From: Schistosoma mansoni | Taxonomy: Eukaryota; Platyhelminthes; Trematoda; Strigeidida; Schistosomatidae | Length of the DNA stretch: 64,000 nt | Reading direction: 5' to 3' | NCBI RefSeq assembly: GCF_000237925.1 | Contig: NC_031502.1 | Location: 186,001 to 250,000 of the forward strand | Shown here: piece after piece, positions 46,522 to 58,390 of the stretch | Position numbering within the stretch: the stretch's first letter is position 1 | Layout of the letters: each line of letters begins with the position of its first letter | Position numbers and translations under genes: made by a program | Notes under the pieces: model-generated | Seen by the model: only the letters and a program-made list of their open reading frames with translations | The model's database searches: none | What the model was told of the DNA's origin: nothing

Positions 46522-48559
46522 ATGTACCGGAACAACCCTGTGATATCAAATTCGTCGAACTCTCCACAGACATCCCAGCCTTACTACTCCAGAATTCTCT
46601 TACCAAAAGTGTCGGGGAATGGTCCAATAAATCATTCTCAAAGGCGACACTCTCTTTTAAATGGTTCAAGCTCAACATCTTCAGACCGTTCTAAACAATC
46701 ACTGGTTTCAGCCTATTTCGGTCGAAGTCGAACACTATCCAGGGATTCCCCAAGTTATATGCCGACTATCTTTAACTTCCAGCCTTTAAATGGCTACCAT
46801 TCTCCAGTTCTGAAACGTCGCGTTTGTCGGACTGAAAGCACAAAGACAAACTTATTTGGGACTCCTGAGCCACCTAATTCAGACATAGCCATTAAACATG
46901 GTTTACGTGTTTTCGAATCAAAAAAGCGTGCTCGTGAACTTAATGATATTACCGTTACTACAGAGGAATCATCGCAAGATGGATCAGACTTTGGAAATTC
47001 TAAGCGTCGAAAAACATCTAGAACATTTGATATATCTACCGTGGGGTGCACACACGATGTCGACGGCTTTTCTTTCACATCCTTACGTCAACTCAATAGC
47101 GGAGATGCAGTTGGGGTTACTGTCTGTGCTACTGATAACAGATTACCATCCAAAGTGAGCGATCGAAATAGCAGGTCCGTTCAGACTCAAGTTTTTAATG
47201 AATGTGAAGATGATAGAACAGTTTCAACCACGTCATCTACGGGGAGTGTTAGATCATCCCCAAATAATATTTCTGGATCTGCTGCAGCTCTGAGAAGAAA
47301 GATTCCATACATGTCACCGTCTGAACTTGAAGCCCATTTGTTGTCTACTAAAGCTTTAGCATATACGAGTCATTATGCCTTAGAGAATCACACCTCAGGA
47401 GCAGGTGATTTTAATTCCATTGATTTGGATACATCACCCTTTCAGTATTCGAGGAAAAAAGTTACTGCTCGTAGGATTGCAACGGAAAGCAATCAAACCG
47501 TAGATGATTCAACTCAGTCGTCTTTGAATAATATTAAACCACCACTAGTTACTAATATAACTTGCTACGATGAGAAATCAGAGACTGATAGTTCAAAACT
47601 CCCAGTTGTTCAACCGACATCCTTAAATCGCTTTATTGCAAACCTTGAAGGCCATTCAAACCTATTTCTTGATAAAATGAGTCAGTCACAGATTAAGACT
47701 GCTTCTGGGGGATTTGATGTGGAATCACGTGTGAAACGTATTCGTGAACTGATTTCAGCCAAATGTAGTAATCATAGTTCGAACAGTTCATGTGGTTATA
47801 GTACTCCCTCTGCTATCAGTTCTATTACAAGTACTAGCTATTGTAGTCCCGTCAGTCAAATCTTAGCTACTTCAAATTCATCCCCGATAGTTTCTACCAT
47901 ATCATCGTCACTGCCTAGTGTCCATTCAACATCTGGTGTAAGTTTCATGTCAGTCGTTGTATGTAACACTTCTGCATCAGTTCAGAATATCACTTCCATT
48001 AGCAATCCATCGGCATCTTCAACCACTTCTAAACATTTCAGTTTTCCTGTAATTAGTTCAGTTAGTGAAGTTATCAGTACTCAAGCTGTTATCCCAACAT
48101 CTATTGCCGTTACTTCTATAGTAAGTCTACCTGGTAGCATAAGTTTTGGTTTTACTTCTACATCCAACATATCTTCTTCATCCATGTCAGTGACTAGTGC
48201 AAGTACAGTATTAGCAACTGCTGTTACATCAGTTTCATTTTCTTTCTCTACTGCTTCTACTGCCCATGTATCATTTTTGAAGGAACCAACAATCACTTCA
48301 ACAATAGCTGTAACTACGTCAGCTTCAGTCTCACACCCAATACTGCCATCAGTTACAAATTTCAGCTCTGTCTCAACATCTGAAAGCAACTCTGCAGTAG
48401 TTCCATCTTCCATATTTACTTTTCCGACCAGCACGATAACTACATCTGCCACAATAATTTCTGTAACGGCGACTACAGCAGCAACACAGAAGACCACTCC
48501 TGCTTTCTCTTTTTCATTTCCACCTACTTCACCGGCTCCTTTATCTTTACAGACGACTA
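46522..48559 (+). CDS. FG nucleoporin (POM121/Nup153-like), large first visible exon
   Basis: Large exon spliced to 51218-52551; together 1123 residues. This part is Ser/Thr-rich and basic. It has probable nuclear-localisation clusters (VLKRRVCRT, ESKKRAREL, NSKRRKTSRT near residues 93-165), a conserved-looking block YMSPSELEAHLLSTKALAYT (about 262-281), a charged segment FDVESRVKRIRELISAKCSN, and then a long Ser/Thr/Val stretch. FG nucleoporins line the nuclear-pore channel. The start ATG at 46522 follows an in-frame TAA upstream, but a possible acceptor ACTAACAG at 46505-46512 means it could be an internal exon. Donor ACTA|GTAAGT. POM121 and Nup153 are the closest kinds; neither is certain. 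Confidence 0.8.
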
Positions 48560-48609
48560 GTAAGTTCTTGAATACAATTATCTTATCCGAAGTTTTTTAG
48601 TAACAATAT

Positions 48610-48876
48610 TTATTTATTTAAACACCATTGGTACACCATTGGTTTGGAATCAGGGTTTTCCAACTCACCTAGGTGGACTATCCGCGTCCACCAACCCGGT
48701 TAAAGCACCGGACGTTCGCTTTTCGTCCTCTCACTTTCGTAAACGACACCCCCTCCACGAAAAGGCAGTGAGTAGGATTTCTCTGGCAGAGGCTATATAC
48801 GCGTGGCTATGTGAGAGCATTTCGAAAGAGAGGGTGGCCCCTCCCCACTCTTGGTCGTACCAGGGCATTTGGGGGC
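48610..48876 (-). mobile_element. R520 internally deleted copy with 11-bp TSD
   Basis: Flanked by perfect AGTAACAATAT repeats (48599-48609 and 48877-48887). It keeps the 3' tail (TTTATTTATTTAAACAC) and the 5' half, but about 250 bp between is missing. It lies in the nucleoporin intron, the left repeat starting only 40 nt after the splice donor. Confidence 0.93.
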
Positions 48877-49344
48877 AGTAACAATATGGCCATTGTTTAC
48901 GTTGTTATCCGTTGTTTAATACATACAACCAAAGTTGAATCTATGTATGTACATGGGAAAATCATTTTAAAACACTATGAAGCTGTTATTTCCCCAAATG
49001 CCCTCTGAATTTCTTCAATGATACAATTTAACTAAATTAATCCGTTTATTTATAAAATATGATGGATTGCTTGGATGACCATCAGAGTGATGGATTATGG
49101 TACGATCGATTACTATAAGTTTTAATTTTAAACACTTATGGAGAGCCTAACCTTACGATTGTTAAAGCCTTCACTAGAGGTTTCTATGTAAGAAGTTTAA
49201 AGCTATGCATTATCACTTCTATCCTTTCATTCATTGTATTTGATTATAAATGAAAATAGCTACCCGCGATTTGTGTTAATCGAAAATTTAGAATTTAGTT
49301 TGTAAAGCTACTAAATTACATGCTATCCACATTATTAATTTTAT

Positions 49345-49455
49345 TTAAACACAAACATTAGTACAAGGAGGCACCAAATATATATGCGCCACACTTCGTC
49401 ATTCGATTTGTGTGAGGGCTGAAGTATTGCCCGGGCGCCCAAACCGAAGCATGTT
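49345..49455 (-). mobile_element. R520 3'-end fragment
   Basis: About 110 bp matching the tail (TTTAAACACAAACATTAGTAC) through CCCGGGCGCCCAAACCGAAGC. This is the shortest R520 copy, 5'-truncated. No clear TSD was seen. Confidence 0.8.
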
Positions 49456-50553
49456 ATCCAACCATTGAATTAATATGTTGACAAGCTGTACGTTGGTTAT
49501 GATTAACTGGCTAGCTGAATTCATATTCTGATTTATTCTCTATATGTGTTCATGTATATATTAAGGCTTATAAATAATGAGGTGTGACGTAATCATTGTT
49601 AAAACCCGTATTGAAGTATAGGTTTCATTTTTTGCAACCACCATAAGTCTAGCTACATATTATGTTTCATTGATAACTTATTCAAGCAGTCTTATCAATA
49701 TTATATTATTTAGTTTCCCTTTATATGGGGGAATAATATGAACTCTTAGGCAAGAATCGAGTGATGAGGCAACTTAATGTTTGCATTGATTTATTAAATT
49801 TAACGGGTATCCGTTTTGTATATTTAGCAGAAATACGTGAAATTTAAACATACAAACATTCCCAAACTACACTCATCTATTGCATTTGCTGGAAGCGGTT
49901 TCAACTACCTGTGTGTTGATGTCGTAGTAATTGAATCTCCCTTAAAATTATTTTCATTAAAGGCAGTCGACCCTTTTTGCTTTCCAACATATCTCATTTA
50001 TCAGCTACACATACTCTTGTACTTGGCTTCGGGACACACTTCAGTTATTATTACTAATGCTACCGGTTGCTAAGACTGAAATAGATGTAAGGGCGTTTCA
50101 ACCTCTAACCTAATGGCTAAAAGCTATACACCTTAACCACTGAATTAACACTTTGCCTTTCTAATCGTTAGGATAATGTGGTCGAGTACGGTATCAAGCC
50201 TTCAACATCACATTATATTATTTATCCCATATTACTATTCTACCGCTTATACAATTATGCACTGAGATGTCGTCTATGAAACTACCAAGCAGGTTTAAGA
50301 TTTATGATATTTAGAGATTACCAAACAACCGTTCTAAAGTGTTATTCGTAGCATAAACATCCAGTTCATCGACTGTGTCAGGATCGAAATTTTAGATGAA
50401 TATTGACACTAAATAAAATTTATAACTCCTCTAAATCAACTGAAGAAATAATGAATGAGAGATCATGAGATGTTATATAGTTAAGAAGAATCTGAATATC
50501 AGCAGTTAAGGTGCCTTAAGGAAAAACATAATTGAGGTTAGTAGAATCGATAT

Positions 50554-51074
50554 TTTATTTATTTATTTATTTGAACAAATAAATATTGCTACAAAGGGGC
50601 ACCGAATACATATGCACCACACAAGTCACTTGATTTGTGTATGAGCTGTGATGCTGCCCGGGTGCCGAAACCGAAGCAGGTGGTTTTCTTGGGGGGCCAC
50701 ACCTGAAGCCTTCAACCTAAAGGTCTGGTTCACAAGGCAGTGGAGCAACGTCAGAGAATGCAGTCTCATGGTAGCCGGTGACCGGTAATTGGTTCATACA
50801 TCATTTGTTCCTTCAGGATCCTGAGACCCATGTGCAGCATTGGTTTGGAATCAGGGTTTTTCAACTCCCCTAGGTGGACTCTCTGTGTCCACCAACCCGG
50901 TTAAGGTTCCAGACACTCGCTTTTCGTCCTCTCAATTTTGTAAACAACACCCCCGCCAGGTGAAGGTAGTGAGTAGGACTTTTGTGGCAGTGGTTATATA
51001 CACGTGGCCATGTGAGAGCATTTGGAGAGGGAGAGGTGACTCTCCCTACTCTTAGCCGTACCAAGGCATTTGGG
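50554..51074 (-). mobile_element. R520 full-length young copy in nucleoporin intron
   Basis: Full-length R520 on the - strand; target repeats TAGAATCGATAT (50542-50553) and TAGAATCCATAA (51075-51086) match at 10 of 12 positions. Twin of the 44579 copy. It ends about 140 bp before the splice acceptor of the last exon. Confidence 0.9.
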
Positions 51075-51217
51075 TAGAATCCATAATTTTGTCCCTGATA
51101 TTGGTGTCACTAATTTGGATTTGCTTGACTTATTGCTTTTACGATGGAATTGTATCTTTTTTTGAACAGGATTTGGATGTGAACTTTCATTTAATTTCAT
51201 TCATATTCATTCTCTAG

Positions 51218-52551
51218 GTTCAAACTTACCATCGACAGCAAATCTTACTTCAAGTATTTTTGAATCTTTGAAGCCTATTTCTACATTCAGTGGGTTTTCT
51301 TTCCCGAAATCAGCTATTACATCATCGGCTAGTGTTCCCACTAGTAATCCATCATCAGTAGCTAAAAATACAGTCCAGTCTGATAGTAGCAAACCGTTTA
51401 CTTTTGGTTCAAGTAATCCTCAGCCAATTTCTACGGCTTCCATTTTTACATTTGGAGCGTCGGCAGTGACTACATCTTCACTTACCTCAGTCTCATCCGT
51501 TAGTTTTGGATCAACTTCTATGCCATCATTTCTGGGATCAGTTCCCAACTCTGGACCTGTGTCAAGTAGTTTTGTCTTTGGTGCAAATCTGTCTAAACCT
51601 TCATCAACCATTTCAAGCGGTGCTTTTGGTCAGACAATGGGTACCACGTCATCACTAAATACTGTAGTTAATAATGCTGGTTTGTTTACCTTTACATCCC
51701 CAATTGCTAGTACTTCTGGCGTGTCATTATTTGGATCAAATCCTGTTAACATCAGCTCCAAAACTGTATCACTTCCCACGAACACGTCTTCATCTGGTTT
51801 CAGTTCAACTACGATTAACCCATTACTTAATCCAGTGTCTACAACATTTTCAACAAACTCTTTCACTCTTGGAATTAAACCAGCAAATGTGACTCCTGCT
51901 AAAACTACATCTTTATTTGGAACTAGTAATTCGATTTTCGAAACTCCTAATACATCATCATCTTTAAAATTCAATTTTAATCAGTTAACTTCTAGCACCG
52001 CATCTAATGTAGCCACCAGTGGATTGTCGTTTGGTACGACAATTGTGACTACAACTGCAACTTCTGTAACGCCTGCTAGTACACTGTTTCAGTTCGGTAG
52101 TTTCAGTTCTAATTCAAAGCCATCTGCAACTTCCGTTTCTCAACCACTCTCTTTTGGTTCATCAGTGCCTCAATTTTCATTTGGCCAAAACTTCACATCT
52201 GCATGTTCACAACCGAGCACCCTACCAACTTTGTCATTTTCCTCGCTTAATTCGGGTTCCATAACTACTACCACTAACTCTTTTCAATTCTCTTCAACTC
52301 CCGTATTTTCTAATATTAATCCCCCAACTAATTTTAGTGGCTTTAACTTCTCTCTACCCCAAACATCTACACCAAGTGTAATTACTCCTCAAACAAATGC
52401 TTGTTTTGTTTTTGGTCAAACACCATTAAGTACCGGCGTTGCTAATTCCAATCCATTCACCTTTGGTACATCTTCAACCAGTCCTTCATCTAATGCTCCA
52501 AATGCGCCTCGACGTCGACCACTTTCAAGCAGACGCTCTCGTCGTCCATAA
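51218..52551 (+). CDS. FG nucleoporin (POM121/Nup153-like), last exon
   Basis: Enters with the A of the previous exon (A+GT = Ser) and runs to TAA at 52549. It holds thirteen FG dipeptides by eye (for example KPFTFGSS, SIFTFGAS, SFVFGAN, TLFQFGSF, PQFSFGQN, ACFVFGQT, PFTFGTSS) in Ser/Thr/Asn/Pro spacers with very few charges, the unfolded mesh that binds karyopherins. It ends with the basic APRRRPLSSRRSRRP. The charge-poor FG part and basic ends fit a pore-lining FG nucleoporin. Acceptor TTCTCTAG|GTTC. Confidence 0.9.
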
Positions 52552-53170
52552 TTTTCTTTGTTTGTAATGATGTAATTATATTCTTATTGTTTTGTCAGAT
52601 AAAAAGTAAACTGGACAGTATTTTTTCATTAGAGTTATTTTGCTTGCACTTGTGTGTGCGTTTGTAAGCACTAAAAGACTAGCGTTTTAATCGGAACAAA
52701 GTCAAACATCTTTGTTGTTAATCGCAATTATGTAAATGACGTTAGTTGTTTTCCGCTTATTTTCACATGATGCTGTTTGAAACTAAATATATTCTCCCTC
52801 TTCGAATCAATGCAAACTTTCTTAATGTGTATATGTAAAAACATATTAAGCTAGTTATTGTATATTCCCTATTTTCCCCTTTGGCTTTCATTTTCAATCC
52901 CATATGAAAATTATTCCAAAATGTTTTTTGAAGAGGGAGGAATGATATTGCTAGTGTCACCACAAGCTAATATGTAATATATAATTACCAATTACTATTA
53001 TTATGCTTGGAAAAGATTAGTTTGTTCTTCATTTCATTTTGTTTTGTGTAACAAAATCATGAATATAGTGAAGTTCGTATAGAGATGAACTGCTGTTTTC
53101 AAATAAGCATGCAGTAATGTGCTCTGGTAATACATCAAATTACTAGTATTATAGACGTTTCAAATAAAGG
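52552..53170 (+). other. Nucleoporin 3' UTR with AATAAA
   Basis: AT-rich 3' UTR; AATAAA lies within CAAATAAAGG at about 53163, ~610 nt past the stop. No other feature. Confidence 0.5.
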
Positions 53171-53257
53171 GGTTTTATAAAATTGTATTTTCCCGTGAAT
53201 GTTTTGTTTACTACGAAAATCACTCGGAGATGTTTTTCAACCAATTAGAGTTAGATA

Positions 53258-53497
53258 GTCATGACTATAGTTTACGAGTGAACCAGTGAGATTTTAAATA
53301 GCAAATCTTGGATTTCGACGCAAAATTTATTCATCCATATGGTTAATTAGCATTTTGGCATCATACTTGATGTCAATTCGTGATAAAAACCCTAACTCTA
53401 ATTCTGTGTCCCGATTCTGATTTCTCAGACTAATTTATAACCCTCTTTAGGCTCTATTAGTGTCACTCTAAGGTCGCCCATAAATTATAGTCTCACC
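53258..53497 (-). mobile_element. TIR element (MITE-like), copy 1
   Basis: About 240 bp, matching the reverse of 56367-56638. One end is degraded (GACTATAGTTTACGAG at 53263), the other end CCATAAATTATAGTCTCACC at 53478-53497 is good. The interior CATTTTGGCATCATACTTGATG and GTCAATTCGTGAT is shared between the two copies. Confidence 0.65.
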
Positions 53498-54129
53498 AAT
53501 ATACATAGTTGATTGCTATCGATAGGGTTATATTTAATTATGTAACAAATTTCTCCAGTCTTGACGATTATTCGTGGTGGATTCAGGAAGCATAGTATTT
53601 GTCATCAGTTTGGATCTGAATTTGGTTTGTTCAGTCAGTTCTGGTATCTGTTCAAAAGGGCGCACATTAATAAAGGTGATCGATAAAAGGGGAGATAACT
53701 TTTTTAGCGATGTGATATATGTTCGGTTTACCCTCTGCCTTAAGATCAATCGAAAATGCATTTTCCTGAACGTATGATGAGTATACTTTAAACAAATACT
53801 GTAATTTCTCGAATTTGGTAACAAATTATTTAAGCAGTTAGTCCCTTTTATAAATTTCGATAGAGTAATGAGAAGACGGAGTTGATCTGATCAACTTCAT
53901 GTTCAACTTGTTATTATCCTAGTCGTGTTATCTTATACGTCTATTTCGAGCCACTGGGATATAACCTGTCAAAAAGAATGTTTGTGTGTGCTGGATTCCA
54001 AACAGATCAAGACTTTGTTAGACTGCTTCAGTTGACTAATTACATTACTAATAGTTTTGATATAGGTGAAGATCAATAAGGGCGAAAAACATGCCTTGAT
54101 TTGAGAATTAAGAAGTCATATTAGGCATG
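53498..54129. other. Nothing recognised
   Basis: AT-rich. Frames at 53534-53824 (-) and 53574-53777 (+) overlap each other and match nothing. Confidence 0.5.
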
Positions 54130-54646
54130 ACCCCAAATGCCCTGGTACAGCCGAGAGTGGGGAGAGTCCGCTCTCCCTCTCGAAATGCTCTCACATGGCC
54201 AGCGAATATATAACCTCTAACAGGGAAGTCCCACTCACTGCCTTCTCGTGGCATTACTGTTGTTTACGAAAGTGAGAGGACGAAAAGCGAACGTCCGGCG
54301 CTTTAAGCGGGTTGGTGGACACGGATAGTCCACCTAGGGGAGTTGAAAAACCCTGATTCCAAACCAATGCTGCACATGGGTCTCAGGATCCTGAAGGAAC
54401 AAATGATGTATGAACCAATTACCGGTCACCGGCTACCATGGGACTGCATCCCCTGACATTGCTCCACTGCCTTGTGAACCAGACCTTTAGGTTGAAGGCT
54501 TCAGGTGTGGCCCCCCAAGAAAACCACCTGCTTCGGTTTCGGCACCCGGGCAGCATCACAGCTCATACACAAATCAAGTGACTTGTGTGGTGCATATGTA
54601 TTCGGTGCCCCTTTGTAACAATGTTCATGTGTTTAAATAAATAAAG
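54130..54646 (+). mobile_element. R520 full-length copy
   Basis: Full-length + copy from CCCCAAATGCCCTGGTACAG to GTGTTTAAATAAATAAA. Its 3' half matches the young 44579/50554 subfamily (CCCATGTGCAGC reversed, GGTGCATATGTATTCGGTGC), but its 5' half is closer to the other copies, a mosaic pattern. TSD not clear. Confidence 0.88.
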
Positions 54647-54844
54647 CGGACAGTTTTACATCGCACACAATTTACTAGAATAAAATGTATAGTGCATAAG
54701 CTATAAGTTAGCTAACTTCTATATTTTTTTTCACCACAAAAGATTATTTACTCAACCTACCATATTCGAACTGATTATAGCTTGTAGGTATGATTACCAA
54801 ATTTTGATTTAATAATTTCGAATAAATTGAGCATTGGATAGATT

Positions 54845-55065
54845 GTTATAAATCGGTTAAGTGCTCTGTCGCGAGACTGGTAGGTCCTGGGTTCGAATCT
54901 CGCGAGGTGAGGTCGTGGATGCGCACTGCTGAGGAGTCCCACAATCGAAAGAAACGGCTGTCCAGTGCTTCCAGGTTTTCCATGGTGACCTAGCTTCAAT
55001 TGACTCACGCTTTCAACTATGAAAATACTAAATCTCCACAGAACCCCTTTTGTTATAAATAAATA
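54845..55065 (+). mobile_element. Hammerhead retroposon family B, dead ribozyme
   Basis: 5'-truncated family B unit with CGCGAGACTGGTAGGTCCTG and box B GGGTTCGAATCTC near 54890. The hammerhead at 54929-54962 has CTGAGGAGTCCC but lost the GGAC arm (CGAAAGAAAC), so stem II cannot form. It ends in CTCCACAGAACCCC and AAATAAATAAAT. Confidence 0.8.
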
Positions 55066-55715
55066 AATATAATTGTAATATCCCAATGAGTAGAAAAAAT
55101 TAGATTTTTTGACCTTTCGTAACTCAGTTTAATCTACTTCTTCAGAGGATAATAGTATGGGTCAATTCTTAAAGTTCACTAAGATATACATTAATTCAAA
55201 AATTATATATTTTTTAAAAAGCAACTTTGTACAAAATCTTATCAAATGAATATGAATATATATTTGTAAAGATTCCTTTTCTAGATTGAGTTTCTAGTCA
55301 AGATGTTGATAGGATCTTTGATAAAAGAAAAAGAACTTCTATAAAAATCAGTAATGTTCATTTGAAAAAAAAAGAGTTTATGAATAATACAATGATCTTT
55401 TTGTTAATGTGTGTGTGTGTGTGCATATTGGATCAGTTGATTTGATTGATCTTCTTTTCTTTTCTCTTTTTTTTCCCTTCTTTTTTTCTTTTCGTTTGAT
55501 AAGTTTGCTTATAATAGAATGGTATTAGTTGGTTGTAGAAATTCAGTAAAATTATAATGAGTTGATTGATTTATATTTTCACTTTTTGATACTTTCAATA
55601 CACGATTTTGAAGTGTATATCTGAAATTGAATTAGAAAGTTGTTTATATTAGTTTTGTAATAATAATAATTATTATTATTGTTGGATTAGATTTGATTAA
55701 GTATAATGTTATCAG

Positions 55716-55928
55716 AAGGGGTTTGGTGAAGATTGCAGTATTTTTCATAGTTGAAATCATGAGTTAATTGAAGCTAGATCACCATAGAAAACCTGGAAGC
55801 ACTGCTTTAAGGCCGTTTCGTCCTGGCGTGGGACTTCTCAGCAGTGCTCATCCACGGTCCCACCTCACGAGATTCGAACCCAAGACCCATCAGTCTCGCA
55901 CCTGAGCGCTTAACCACTAGACTACTAG
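55716..55928 (-). mobile_element. Hammerhead retroposon family B, - half of a fold-back pair
   Basis: On the - strand: box B GGGTTCGAATCTC, hammerhead with CTGAGAAG (core changed) and GAAACGG, and the 3' arm GATTTCAACTATGAAAAATA. It meets a + oriented unit at 55929 (ACTACTAG/GACTGATAGG), making an inverted pair. Confidence 0.8.
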
Positions 55929-56105
55929 GACTGATAGGTCCCGGGTTCGAATCTCGCTAGGCGAGATCGTGGATGCGCACTTCTGAGGAGTCCCACAATA
56001 GGACGAAACGGCTCTCCAGTGCTTCCAGGTTTCTCATGATGGTCTAGCTTCAATTGACTCATGATTTCAACTATGAAAAATACTGAAATCTCCACAAAAC
56101 CCCGT
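55929..56105 (+). mobile_element. Hammerhead retroposon family B, + half of the pair
   Basis: Begins in the tRNA-like part (GACTGATAGGTCCCGGGTTC) and runs through a hammerhead with CTGAGGAG, GTCC/GGAC stem II and GAAACGG; the cleavage triplet is CTC, not GTC. It ends GAAATCTCCACAAAACCCC. Confidence 0.8.
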
Positions 56106-56312
56106 CTGATATTTATCATATGCTCACTAGTGACTGACTTCAAGAGATATTTTCTGGAGTTCTGGTGAGAAGCACTGACCAGTGAAGTTCAACTAGGTCT
56201 GTTGTGAGATATCAACTTACTGAAGATAATTGGTGAACGGTTGCTCAACTTCGTGGATCGGTTGAAGTTAGGCATTAACACCATCAGATGCCGATTCAGT
56301 GGTATAGTGTTA
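56106..56312 (+). mobile_element. Hammerhead retroposon family B, 5' half, head-to-tail with the previous unit
   Basis: Directly after the 3' end of the 55929 unit comes a family B 5' start: ACTGACTTCAAGAGATATTT, GGAGTTCTGGTGAGAAGCAC, through GAAGTTAGGCATTAACACCA to the A-box-like part, then it stops. So a 3' end is joined to a 5' start in the same direction. Confidence 0.75.
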
Positions 56313-56366
56313 TGTTGTTATAGCAATAAATATAATAACTATTAAGTAAAGTATATTTTACAATTT

Positions 56367-56638
56367 GGTGAGATTATAATTTATGGATGACATTTAAGCG
56401 ACGCTAAAAAGATTTTGAGAATGTCCATCTACATACTACGGGTAAATTTGGGTTATAAACCAGTGTGAAGAATTAGGATTATGATGGTTAGGAGTTATAT
56501 TTAGGGTTTCCATCACGAACTGACATCAGCTACAATGCCAAAATGCTATTTGACCAAATGAATGAATGAATTTCGCACCAAAATTCAAGACATGTTATCT
56601 TACATTTGATTGGTTCATCCATAAATTATAGTCTCGCT
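56367..56638 (+). mobile_element. TIR element (MITE-like), copy 2, most complete
   Basis: 272 bp bounded by inverted repeats: GGTGAGATTATAATTTATGG at 56367 and its near mirror CCATAAATTATAGTCTCGC at 56619-56637, with TGA/TCA following inside both. There is no coding capacity. It looks like a short non-autonomous DNA transposon. No clear TSD. Confidence 0.75.
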
Positions 56639-56639
56639 T

Positions 56640-58215
56640 ATTATTGCTTTGAATACTCAAAGCTGACTTATTTCTCACTGAAGTTCATAAGCTAATCACT
56701 AGTTTAAAATTAAGTTGAAAGTAAACAGACATAGTTTCGTAACAGTAGTATATAAATTAAGAGGTTTTTGTAATCTTAATTGTATATTGTGGTAGGTTTA
56801 ATACTGTATATTATCTTCCTCGTTACTTATTTACAAAGTGATAATCGAATGTTTCAAATGTATCATATATTAAGCAAATATTTAGTGAATCATGTTGTCA
56901 TGGGGTCGTGAATTGATTTCTTATCCTCCATCCATACTACATTAGTTAATACTTCAGCTTTGAAAGAAAACGAAACATTTTTCTCCTATAATGATATGTA
57001 AATGGCTTTCAAAAGTACTCATTCACTGAAACACTTACTTTAGTGTAGGCTTTATCTCATCTTTTTGCTATCATTCAGTATTCACTATGGATATATATTT
57101 GTTTTTCTCCAGTTAACGCCTGGTGTTTTGGATGCTTTTGTCTCATTCAACTTCCAGTTTACTAGATTGTATGGCTGGATACCGCTTGTTATATTCTGCT
57201 AGATTTTTACTATCTAATTCTATTATTTACTGTTTATTTATTTATTTAATTGCATTGTAAATAGTACCTACCGATCGTTCTCAATGTACATCTTTTTTAT
57301 TTTTATTTCAGCGCTATTTCTTGACATTGATATGGACTTACTTGTATTCACTTTTTACATAAACTGAAACATACCAAGATATCTTAAAAAGGAAACTGAC
57401 TTATTCATTGGTGGTTAGTATGACGGTTTGTAGTTCATCTATCATCTAAAAATTACAGATTTACATTGATAGCTTTATAATTGCATACCTTGGTGTCATT
57501 TACCTGCAATGTCTGCATAAAGATAGTGACGCGTTTTGTTCTACTGACTAGAACACTAGTTCTCTGCAGACAGGTGAAACACAGTTAAGTGAGACCAAAA
57601 TGCATCAGAATTCTAATTTTATGTTAACGGGACCAAAAATATATCTGAGTTTCCTACGGAAAACTATTCATTGCATTGATGCTATGTTCTCACAGTCAGA
57701 AAGGCTGAACACAGATTGTTCCATTTAAATAATACACAGATGTTCTTCGCAATCTTAAAGACAATGCATCATTTTGCAAACTACCTCCTTAAAAATTGTA
57801 ACTAATGTCAAGGAATTGTACCATGGGTTCTTCAGTTACGCTTTCAGGTCGACGGGATAATCAGCATTAGTTAAGTTCTTTTTTTAATTTCAACAGGAAA
57901 AAAGTGTTAGCTATGTCCAGAACTAAACACATAACCAATCTCATGGTAATTTAAACACCCATCACTCTAGCTCAATCTAACTTGTGTCCTAACTTTCACC
58001 GACTGTTAATTGATGAACACTGTTATTTGCTTACAAATGTATCTATTACTTGTAATTTATTCATACCATATTTTCACATGAATTAAATGTTTTTGAAACA
58101 TTGGCCATTTGTCCACAAGTTCCATTTCAAAATATATTACTGATTATTTTTAAGTAGCGTAAAATCTGAAACAAATTTATCTTCTAAGTACTTTGACAAT
58201 AATTTCCATTGTGCT
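56640..58215. other. Nothing recognised
   Basis: AT-rich DNA without coding frames or known repeats. Confidence 0.5.
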
Positions 58216-58221
58216 TAACTA

Positions 58222-58390
58222 TTGTTAAGCGCTCTGGCGCGAGACTGATAAGTCCTGAGTTTGAATCTCGCGAGGCGGGATCGTGGATGCGCACTGCTGA
58301 GGAGTCCTGCAATAGGACAAAACGGCTGTCCAGTGCTTCAACGTTTTCCATGGTGGTCTAGCTTCAATTGACTGATGACCTCGACTATTA
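58222..58390 (+). mobile_element. Hammerhead retroposon family B, altered core
   Basis: 5'-truncated unit with CGCGAGACTGATAAGTCCTG, a hammerhead at 58288-58332 where GAAA has become AAAA (GGACAAAACGG), and the 3' arm CAGTGCTTCAACGTTTTCCA. Stem I GCACTG/CAGTGC is perfect but the core is broken. Confidence 0.8.

Noticed and set aside
46522-48600. The long - strand frame 48497-48081 across the nucleoporin exon
   Set aside because: It is the mirror of the Ser/Thr/Val-rich exon; the + strand splices in phase to the FG exon.
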